This document shows, piece by piece, positions 55,733-64,000 of a stretch of DNA of 64,000 nt. The notes below the pieces were generated by a model. It saw nothing but the letters and a program-made list of their open reading frames with translations, was not told the DNA's origin and did no database searches. Within the stretch, counting starts at the first letter, position 1, and each line of letters opens with the position of its first letter. Position numbers and translations under genes: made by a program. The stretch spans positions 11,084,257 through 11,148,256 of the forward strand of contig NC_077232.1 in NCBI RefSeq assembly GCF_027887165.1, read 5' to 3'. Origin of the DNA: Monodelphis domestica. Lineage: Eukaryota > Chordata > Mammalia > Didelphimorphia > Didelphidae.

Positions 55733-56286
55733 CTCTCGGTAACCGAGGATGACTGTCTGTGCGCTTTCATCTGTGATGTAGATGAGCGTGCACAAAGACA
55801 CTTGTGCATGAAGATTTAAGTGGAAAAGTCGATGCACAGAGACAGTCCCACTCTCTCGGCATTGGAAGCCTGGGTCCAGTGGTTACACCTGGAGACTTCC
55901 TCAGCTGCATTGGATGGCCGGGTTGTCCTTTGTGCTCCAACACGCCCTAAGCACTCCACAATGCCTTGCTGTGTCGCCCTCTCAGCCGTTGAACCTTCTT
56001 ATTGGTTTCTTCTGTCTGTTCCGCCGAAGCAGTCTTCACATGCTGGGTGAGCAAAGCCCTGGTTCACCAGGGGTCGATGACACGATGGCTACCCTCACAA
56101 TGTTTAGCCGGCCTGTCGAAGCTGTTGCCTGGGGTGTGGCTGCTGCCACATTCTAGCAGCTACTGGCAGCCACAAGTGAGAGCTGGGTGTCCGGTGAGGG
56201 TCAGAGGCTGGAGAGCTGCCCTAGGAGGGCACGACAAGCCCTCCATACCAGAGATATTACCCCTCCCTGAGCACCCCATACACCTG
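55733..56286 (+). other. Unidentified GC-richer unit between two TTGTA arrays
   Basis: About 554 bp starting CTCTCGGTAACCGAGGATGAC, where CTCGGTAACCGAG is an inverted repeat. It has a sharply different base composition from both flanks. The first 130 bp contain paired short motifs (GTGCACAAAGACACTTGTGCA, near-palindromic). No tRNA boxes, LTR ends or known protein were recognised. It may be a retroposon with a variable pentanucleotide tail. Confidence 0.5.
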
Positions 56287-56486
56287 TATTGTATTGTATT
56301 GTATTGTATTGTATTGTATTGTATTTTTTGTATTGTATTTTTTGTATTGTATTGTATTACATTATACTGTACTGTACTGTACTATACTATGTTATACTAT
56401 GTTATATTATGTCATGTCATGTCATGTTATGTTATGTTATGTTATGGCATATCATATCATATCGTATCATATCATATTATATTATC
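56287..56486. repeat. TTGTA array, second part
   Basis: Eight tandem TTGTA units and related TTACA, CTGTA, TTATG and CATAT units continue the array type found before the GC-richer unit. Confidence 0.93.
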
Positions 56487-57164
56487 ACTGAGTCAGACTT
56501 CACTGTATGGTCATCGATGTGGTCATGTTGACATGAGTGTTAGTCTCAGGCAGGGCCTGAAGTCAATCTACAAACATTTATTAAGTATCCATCATTTTGT
56601 CCAAAATGCTGGGGATACTGAGACAAAAATAAAATAATCTCTACACTAAAGGAACTTACATTCTGCCACAAGAAACAAACTATACATATACAGGTATATA
56701 TGGAATAAAATATGTATATAGAGAGGCATCTATAGATCAAAGGCTGCTATAGATGGCTCAACAGATAAAGCATTAGACTTGGAGTCAGGAAGACCTGAGT
56801 TAAAATCTGTCCTCGGACACTTGGCAGCTAGAGAGAGAGAAGAGAAGAGTCAGGAAGGCAGGGTGATCGACAACCTTCTAGAGTGCAGAGAGGTCAAGAA
56901 GGATGAGGACAGGGAAGAGACCACAGGAGTTAGCAATGGCGACAGTGCAGAGTAGAGTTTCAGGCTGAGTGATGAGGTCAGGAGGCAGTTGAGAGTTGAG
57001 TTGAGAAGAGTGGAAGGAGAGGGAGTGGTGAGAGTGAGCGTAGACAGCTTTTCCTAGGAGTTTGGGCAAGAGGGAGAGGAGAGCTACAAGGTGGCAGCAT
57101 GAGGGAGGGGATTGTCTTGGGAGAGTTTGGTGAAGGATTTTTTTAAGGATGGGGGAATGCTTCT
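56487..57164. other. Old repeats: ancient repeat and SINE fragment
   Basis: 'caaacatttattaagtatcc' and 'aatgctggggatactgagac' (56570-56670) mark the ancient repeat. 56740-56830 is a tRNA-type SINE head ('gatggctcaacagataaagc'). No gene. Confidence 0.45.
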
Positions 57165-57490
57165 AATTTATTGTTGGTCAAGCGTTTTGGTCATGTCCAA
57201 TTCTCGGTGACCCCATTTGGGGTTTTCTTGGCAAAGATTCTGGAGTTCTTGGCCATTTCCTTCTCTAGTTCATTTGACAGATGAAGAAACTAAGGCAAAC
57301 AGGGTGAAGTGACTTGCCCAGGATCAAACTGCTGGTAACTACCTGAGGCCAGATTCCATTTTCATGTTGCCCCCCTCATTAGACTGTGAACTCCTTGAGG
57401 GCAGGGACTATTTTTTGCCTTTCTTTATAACTCAAACCTTTAGAATAGTGTCTGGCACATAGTAGATGATTAATAAATATTTACTGACAG
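57165..57490 (+). repeat. SINE with BovB/RTE-like segment, then L2-like tail
   Basis: 'tcatgtccaattctcggtga' and 'ggggttttcttggcaaagat' as in 53005-53250; 57375-57490 carries an L2-like 3' end ('gactgtgaactccttgaggg'). Confidence 0.6.
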
Positions 57491-57755
57491 ACTGACACGA
57501 GTGAGTTCAGAGGCAGTAAGAAATGAACTAGTAAAGATAGAGAGACTGAAAAACTAGAAAGAATAGGGATAACTGAGAGGACCATCTGCTAGGAAAGATC
57601 AGAGGGGCCAGAATCAGAGGAATATCTCTCTAGATACTGACTACCTTATTGTCAGAAACTGGAGCAAAGGAGAAGAAAATGGGGTTTTGAGATGAATGGA
57701 AGGGGGTAATAGGGAGCTCGCATAAATGGTCCCCATTTTTTTAATAAAATGTGAA
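57491..57755. other. Intergenic; nothing recognised
   Basis: No supported feature. Confidence 0.3.
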
Positions 57756-57757
57756 AT

Positions 57758-57952
57758 TGGGGGCAGCTGGGTAACTCAGTGGGTTGAGAGCCAGGCCTAG
57801 AGATGGGAGGTCCTGGGTTCAAATATTGCCTCAGGCACTTCCTAGCTGTGTGATCTTGGGCAAGTCACTTAACCCCCATTGCCAAGCCCTTACTACTCTT
57901 CTGCCTTGGAACCAATACACGGTATTGATTCCAAGATGGAAGGTCAGGGTTT
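57758..57952 (+). repeat. tRNA-derived SINE, full length
   Basis: The best-preserved copy in the window: GGGGGCAGCTGGGTAACTCA, B box 'gggttcaaatattgcc', 'gggcaagtcacttaaccccc', 'tctgccttggaaccaataca' and an A-rich tail. Confidence 0.85.
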
Positions 57953-58400
57953 AAAAAAATAAAGTATGAACTTAAATCCTTAGCAGGGAGAGTGGAGAAA
58001 GGAGAGTTGTCAGAGTTTGAAGAGAAAAGAGAAGATCTGCACCTACTTTTGAGGAATGGTTTTTGCAATAATCTAGGCACGAGGTGATGAGAGCTTGAAC
58101 TAAGGTGGGAGCTGTGTGTGGTGAGAGGTGTTTAATGGGTGGCATTTGAAGGGAGAAATGACAACACTAAGCAACTAATAGGATGTGTGGCGTGAGAAGT
58201 GAGAAGTACGAGATAATTCTGCAGCTACAGACCAGGGAGATTGGAAGAGTCTGAAAAGGCCTATTTTCCCTCCATCTCTTTTTTCATTTCCCTTTTTGTA
58301 TCCTGAACATCTCAGCAGTCCCCTTCAATGACCAGGCTGGTTCTGTTCTGCCCCAATCTCTGGTGACTGATGACCTACAGCATCCTCGGTTCTTAATGCT
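57953..58400. other. Intergenic; ancient repeat piece
   Basis: 'gcaataatctaggcacgagg' and 'gtgatgagagcttgaactaa' match the 3' part of the ancient repeat. No gene. Confidence 0.35.
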
Positions 58401-58410
58401 TCCCCACTGT

Positions 58411-58907
58411 CTATGCTATTTCTTGCCTCGAATGGTTCAAATTAGGCTTTCTGTTTTCCTGGGCATGAACAAAACAGCCACTACTATGTGACTCTATGAA
58501 ATTTCCATTAAGGCCCAAGACTGCTGGGATGGCTTCTCTCCCAGGATCAGGGTGTCTGGAGAAAATGAGCTTTTGGCAAATCTCTTGGTTGAATAAAGGC
58601 ACCTGGATTTTGTCCAGCCTAGAGCCTTCCCAGCTGAGGAGTTTCTGAAGAGGAATCTGAATTGCATCTCCTCCTGAAGACATGATCCAGATTGTAAAGA
58701 TGTCTTTAAAGATTGGATAGCCCAAAGTGGGCACAATGCTCTGAGTGGGGTCCCAAGGCAGGTAGAAGGAAGTAGACCCATCATCCCACCCATCCTGGTG
58801 TCGCTGCCTTTGGTGGAGGTTGCCTCAGATATAATTACCTTTCTTGGCAGCTCATGTTGGCTTTGGAGAAAACTCAGGTGCCCAACTAAGTCCTTGCCAT
58901 GGGGCAA
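58411..58907 (-). other. Unrecognised open frames, possible decayed retrogene
   Basis: Two overlapping reverse frames (107 and 137 codons). The 58734-58411 frame reads like ordinary protein (for example DKIQVPLFNQEICQKLIFSR), but no family is recognised. No splice sites, promoter or poly(A) tract were identified, so it may be chance or a pseudogene. Confidence 0.25.
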
Positions 58908-59385
58908 GTCCTACTAGCTTTGCTTTCATCTCGGGCATACCTCAGTGCCAAGTTTTCCTCACTCAATGTCTCCCTATTTGCTTTCTTTAAACCCTAATCC
59001 TCCTCCTGACACAAACTCCAGCTTTGTGCTTTCTTCCCAGGATTTATGGCCCCTCGAATCTTTCCTGGCCATTGGCACAGGGAGCTCTCCAGATCCCTCC
59101 ATTTGGCCAGGCACAGCAAAGTCACCTTTCTGTTCCTAGTGCTTGCCAAAGTTGTGGGGTTGGCTTTACCTTACACTGGAGTAACCCTGAGAAGAGGAGG
59201 GTGTACCAAAGATCAGGTTAATGTGGCAGAAGAAGAAGAAGACAAGATGGAAAGATGGGAACAAAAATGACTAATAGAGAGTTGATACATTGATAGAGTT
59301 TTTATTAAGCATTTACTATGTGCAAGACACTATGCAAAGCAGTGAGGATACCAATACACATAAATGAGACTTACCCTCAGGAACC
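58908..59385. other. Intergenic; ancient repeat fragment near 59290
   Basis: 'tttattaagcatttactatg' marks the ancient repeat. No gene was recognised. Confidence 0.35.
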
Positions 59386-59389
59386 TTTC

Positions 59390-59625
59390 ATTCTAGTCAT
59401 TTAGACTCTTCCTGATCTCATTTGGGTTGTTTTTTGGCAGAGATGTTGGAATGGTTTGCTATTTCCTTCTCCAGCTCATTTTATAGATGAGGAAACTGAG
59501 GCAAACAGGGTGCCCTGGGTCACACAGCTAGGAAGTATGAGGTCAGATTTGAACTTGTGAAGATAAATCTTCCTGATTCCAAGCCCAGGGCTCTATCCAC
59601 TGCATACTAGCTGCCCCTTCATTCT
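59390..59625 (+). repeat. SINE with BovB/RTE-like segment
   Basis: 'gatgttggaatggtttgcta', 'tatagatgaggaaactgagg' and 'ccactgcatactagctgccc' in the order of the copies at 53.0 and 57.2 kb. Confidence 0.6.
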
Positions 59626-59955
59626 AATAGGTGAGGACATTGTATAAAGGAGAGATGGAAAGGGAAGGAAAGAAGTTACCTTTGTGCAGGGCAAGATCGA
59701 GAAATCTGGAGAGCAAAGTGATAGTTCATGGAATGGTGGTCTGGACTCACCCATCAGAAGAATAGACCCAAGACAGAGAGGAGCGAGACTGTTGCTAAGG
59801 AGATCAAGACATCCCAAGAGTCAGCTGATATGGGAGGGAGATCAGTAAGGGAGCACCTTGGCTGTGCTTGCTGGTCAGATTAACCAACCTAGATGAATGA
59901 TACCCATAGGTTGGTACTGAAAGAACTGTTATCTCATAAAGCTTCCAGAGGATGG
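59626..59955. other. Intergenic; nothing recognised
   Basis: No supported feature. Confidence 0.3.
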
Positions 59956-59959
59956 GCAA

Positions 59960-60605
59960 ATCATCAAATCTGTGCTCTTTTGTTTAGCTTTTAAAGCTCT
60001 TCCCGACTTGTCCTCCATCTACCTTTCTAGTCTTCCATATAGTCTTCCATAGTCTTCCCCTTCCCTCCCCTAAGAGTCCAGCCAAACTAGACTTTACTAC
60101 AACTTTCTTAAACGCACCAGACATCCATCAACCACCTCCACAAAATTTCTTTTCTTTAAAAAAACTTTAATTCAATTTTCTTTTCTTTTCAGTTCCAAAG
60201 CCTCTCTATCCTTCTGCCTCATCCATCACCCACTGAAGTAGCAAGAACTATGATATCCATTCTAAGAAGCAGGGCATGTAAGATATCTCTGCATTACCTC
60301 TATGACTTGTCCCTGGCTACCACTCATGCCTGGAGTGCATCCTTGTTTCAAGTCTATCTCTTTGACTGCCTTGTCTCCTCTGAAACTCGACTCAACATTA
60401 TTCTTCTGCTGGTCCCCCCTCCCACTAGCTTTTAGTGACATCCTTTTGATTTTTCTTATGTATCTATGTGTATGTCCATGTTGACTCCCTTGTTAAAATG
60501 TAAGCTCCATAGGGCAGGGATTGTTTCCTTTCTATTTTTGTATCTTTACAGTCTGGCACAGAGTCTGGTACACATTAAGGACTTCATTGATTGATTGATT
60601 CTCTT
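59960..60605 (+). repeat. L2-like remnant with inserted L1 3' fragment
   Basis: 'ttaaagctcttcccgacttg' and the 3' end 'gtaagctccatagggcaggg' ... 'ctggcacagagtctggtaca' bracket a fragment (about 60148-60250) that resembles a reverse L1 3' end. Confidence 0.5.
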
Positions 60606-60619
60606 ATAGGACTAGTTTA

Positions 60620-60875
60620 ATTATTTTTCAATTGTGTCCGACTCTTTGTGGCCTCATGGGGGAGTTTTCTTGGCAGAGGCTCTAGAGTGAATTTTTTCCT
60701 TTCCTTCTCCAGCTCATTTTACAGGTGAAGACACTGAGGCTAACTGGGTGAAATGACTTGACCAAGGTCACATCACTATTAAGTGTCTGAGGACAGGTTT
60801 GAACTCAAGAAACTTAGTCTTCCTGACTCCAGACTTGGTATTCTATCTACTGTAGCACCTAAGCCTCCAAATCAC
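60620..60875 (+). repeat. SINE with BovB/RTE-like segment
   Basis: 'attgtgtccgactctttgtg', 'gagttttcttggcagaggct' and 'acaggtgaagacactgaggc'. Confidence 0.65.
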
Positions 60876-60904
60876 AGAATTGGAGAAGGGCAAAGGCTAT
60901 TCCA

Positions 60905-61446
60905 TTAAAAATTTGTTTTTATATTTATTTTATTCCAGTAACAAATTTACATATCTTCCAAGGTTACATGATTCACATTGTCTCCCTCCCTTCTTCACTC
61001 TCCCCTCCCAGAGCTGACAAGTGCTTCCACTGGGTTATACATGTATTATCTTTCCAAATATATTTTCATATAATTCATTTTTGAAATAGAGTAATTTTAA
61101 AAACTAAAATCTGAAGTCATATACCTACATAAACAAGTGACAAATCATATATTTTTCTTCTGTATTTCTACTCCCACAGTTCTTTCTCTTAGGTAGATAG
61201 CATTCTTTCTCATAAGTCCCTCAGGATTGCCCTGAATCATTATATTGCTGTTAGTAGCAAAGTCTATCCCATTTGATTGTCCCACAATGTTTTGGTTACT
61301 GTGTATAATGTTCTCTTGGTTCTGCTTATTTCACTCTGCATCAGTTCATGTAGATCTTCCCAGCTCTTTCTGAAACCATCCCACTCATCATTCCTTATAG
61401 CACAAGAGTATTCCAGCACTGTTATATACCACAGTTTGTTCAGGTT
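60905..61446 (-). repeat. L1 3' end, reverse strand
   Basis: The longest such fragment: 'cacagttctttctcttaggt', 'cagttcatgtagatcttccc', 'taccacagtttgttcaggtt'. It is the reverse complement of L1-B-type 3' UTR and ORF2 end. Confidence 0.7.
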
Positions 61447-62329
61447 ATTCCATTTTTAAAGAAAGGGAGGATAACAGGGTCTGCAATCTGTATACCAGTG
61501 TTACTGACTTTGATTCCTGGAAAAAACCATAGAAATAATTGTCAAAGAGATGGTTGATGAATGTATAGACAAGGAAATGGTGATTCCAAATAGCCAGCAT
61601 GGTTTTTCCAAAAAGATGTTTTATTGGCCTAACCCTATCACCATTTTTTTGTGGATTCACTAAACTGGTAGATTGGGGAAATGCTGTTAATATAGAATAC
61701 CAAGATTTGAGCAAAGGATTTGATGAAAAATCTCATTCAGTATTTGAGGAGATGATGTAATGATATGGACTAAATGATAAAATAATTCTGATTCAAAGAG
61801 TTGAACATGGTTTGTTGCCACCTTGGCAAGAGGTTTCCAGTGGAATGCCCCAATGATCAATTCCTGGCCAGAGCTGTTTAATATTTTTTATCAGTTACTG
61901 AGATAAGGGCATAGATGGCACGCTTATCGGATTTTCCATTGACTCAACGCTAATGCACTGGACGGCAACATCGGGATCCAAAGAACCTAGATAGACCAGC
62001 GTGTGGGATCAAACTAAGATGAAATTCAATATATACAAATTTAAAAGCTTACACATGTTTTTTTAAATGGTCAATGTCAATGTCATAAGTATAAGATGGT
62101 GGAGACATAGTTAAGCAAAAGTCTGCAAAAGAGTTTGGCACTTTAGTGGAATATGAGCTCAACAGAAATCATTAGTGTGGAATAATAGCCAAAAAAAGAT
62201 AACAAAATCTTGATCTGAAATAAGAAGCACAACTTACAGGAACTGTATGAATCAACATAGGAATTATTAACAGATGATAATCTGTCTATGTTTTAACTCA
62301 TAAAATTATACTTATAATGATAAGTTAGC

Positions 62330-62575
62330 ATTTATTTAGCACAATAAGGTTTTCAATGTACTTTCTATATTTTGTCACATTTGATTGTTACAACAACCTT
62401 CAGATACAGATGTTTTTAATCTTCATTTTACAAATAAGAAACTTTGCCTGGGAGAAGTTAAGTGATTTGCCCAAGGTCACAAAACTTGTAAATATTTGAG
62501 GCAGGATTTGAACTCGGATTTTTGACTCCAAGTCTAATGTTTTAGTCACTGTGGCACCTGGTATTTGGAATATTG
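62330..62575 (+). repeat. MIR-like SINE
   Basis: 'agcatttatttagcacaata', 'aagtgatttgcccaaggtca' and 'gcaggatttgaactcggatt' in order. Confidence 0.6.
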
Positions 62576-62789
62576 CAACCAGTTCTAGGATCCTCAGTTT
62601 AGAAAAGCTATTGAGAAAAATGGAGGAATATCCAGAGGAGAGAAGGTCCCTGAGTTCATGTCACTTAAGTGCCAGTTGAAGGTCCTGGGAATGTTCATCC
62701 TGGAGGAGGAAAGATTTGTGGTATTAGTCTTCAGGTATTTGAGAAGCTATCATGGGGAAGAAATAACCAGGAGCAACTATAGAAAGTCA

Positions 62790-62867
62790 TACTGAGTTCT
62801 AGCTGTGTGACCCTGGGTAAGTCATTTAACCCCAGTTATCTACCCCTTATCACTGTTCTGTCTTGGG
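62790..62867 (+). repeat. SINE 3' part preceding the GAAA array
   Basis: 'ctagctgtgtgaccctgggt' and 'ccttatcactgttctgtctt' are the SINE body; the tail has expanded to GAAA repeats. Confidence 0.65.
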
Positions 62868-63165
<298 letters not shown>

Positions 63166-63404
63166 AGAAAAAGTTTTACTGAGGTAAACTTGCCTTGATG
63201 TTAAGGAGAATCTTTCAAAATGGAAAGGACTCCTTTGAGAGTGAGGGTTCCTTCTAATTGGCTGTCTTCAAACAGTGGTTGGATGACCTCTTGGATTTGT
63301 TACAGTAGGGATTTCTTTTTGGGTATGGAGTGGATCATATTTCCCTGAGGTTTCTTCCAACTCAAAAATCCAGTGATATTGTGATTATACTCTTCTGGGG
63401 GAAG

Positions 63405-63530
63405 AATAAAGGCAGCTAGATGGCTCAATGGATAAAGCACCAGACCTGGTATCAGAAAGACCTGAGTTCAAATCTCTGGGAGTATCTGGCCTCAGACATT
63501 TACTAGCTGTGTACCCCTGGGTAAGTCCAG
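63405..63530 (+). repeat. tRNA-type SINE head
   Basis: 'ggcagctagatggctcaatg', B box 'gagttcaaatctctggg' and 'actagctgtgtacccctggg'. Confidence 0.65.
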
Positions 63531-64000
63531 GGAGAAGAGAGCATGATCAGAGAGTAGAATTGTGAATTTCAGAATGGAGATGGCACTGTTCTCTGAGATA
63601 GTGAGGGTCAATCAGTCCAGAAACACTGATTAAGCACCTGCTGTGTGCCAAGAACTGGTTAAAAATAAAGCTCTTGAAAAGTTTAGAACCTAACGGTGGA
63701 GAAAACATGAAAACACTATGTATTAACAATGCACAGACAGGATAAATTGGAGATGAACAACAGGGGGAAAGTATTAGACTTAAGAGTGGGAAGAGGAATC
63801 AGGAAAAATTCCTTATCTACAATGTGAGATTTTAGCTGGGACTTGAAGGAAGCCAGGGATGCCAGAAGGTGGGACACAAGAAGGGAAAATCTTCCAGGCA
63901 CGGAGAATAGCCATTAAAAACCCCCAGGGTCTTGTGACTCTGTCTGTTTGGATGAAGTGGGCTAGAGAAGAAGGCATGGGAATGAAAGAGGTTGAGAAAC
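63531..64000. other. Ancient repeat piece, no gene
   Basis: 'ctgattaagcacctgctgtg' (63625) and 'gctgggacttgaaggaagcc' (63836) mark the ancient repeat. No coding feature was seen to the window end. Confidence 0.4.

Noticed and set aside
55134-55819. 172-codon tyrosine/isoleucine/leucine frames
   Set aside because: Translation of the TTATA/TTGTA array.

Overview
This window is mammalian and most likely marsupial DNA. The best guess is an opossum such as Monodelphis domestica, inferred from repeat content and not proven. It is dominated by retrotransposons: L1 elements with a long gap between ORF1 and ORF2, HAL1-like half-L1s, tRNA-derived SINEs of the marsupial 'ggcagctgggtagctcagtg' type, SINEs with a BovB/RTE-like segment, MIR, L2 and CR1/L3 remnants, several solo LTRs and one LTR-LTR provirus. 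No tRNA or rRNA gene, CRISPR array or bacterial feature was seen.

Layout. 1-11.75 kb is a nested retrotransposon stack. An old L1 (L1-A) is split by a solo LTR (1052-1923) and by a second LTR-derived sequence (about 2336-9600). That second sequence was itself hit by a nearly complete L1 (L1-B, about 2421-8949) whose ORFs carry only a few lesions. 11.76-19 kb holds SINEs, two related solo LTRs with their own target duplications, a rearranged L1 copy and a HAL1-like element. 19-22.3 kb is mostly L2 remnants.

The only convincing host genes are two small minus-strand genes, each with three coding exons, at 22.5-31.4 kb and 49.35-50.74 kb. They share a nearly identical promoter and signal-peptide exon, the exon/intron plan and the 3' UTR. 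Their second coding exons are nearly unrelated. I read them as a tandem pair of fast-evolving secreted proteins, probably secretoglobin-like. Each lies in a duplicated block (roughly 21.2-34.1 kb and 47.7-52.3 kb).

A 7.07-kb endogenous retrovirus (23163-30233) sits in intron 2 of the first gene, in the opposite orientation. Its two LTRs look identical by eye apart from one 51-bp tandem unit. Its interior nevertheless has no recognisable gag, a broken pol and an interrupted env. An intact env transmembrane-subunit frame survives next to the 3' LTR. Removing the provirus gives an intron of 599 bp, against 600 bp in the paralogue, which supports both gene models.

34-64 kb is intergenic: antisense L1/HAL1 pieces, L2, CR1/L3, SINEs, LTR-like fragments and large simple repeats. 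It includes an unidentified GC-richer 0.55-kb unit at about 55.73-56.29 kb lying between two arrays of TTGTA-like repeats.
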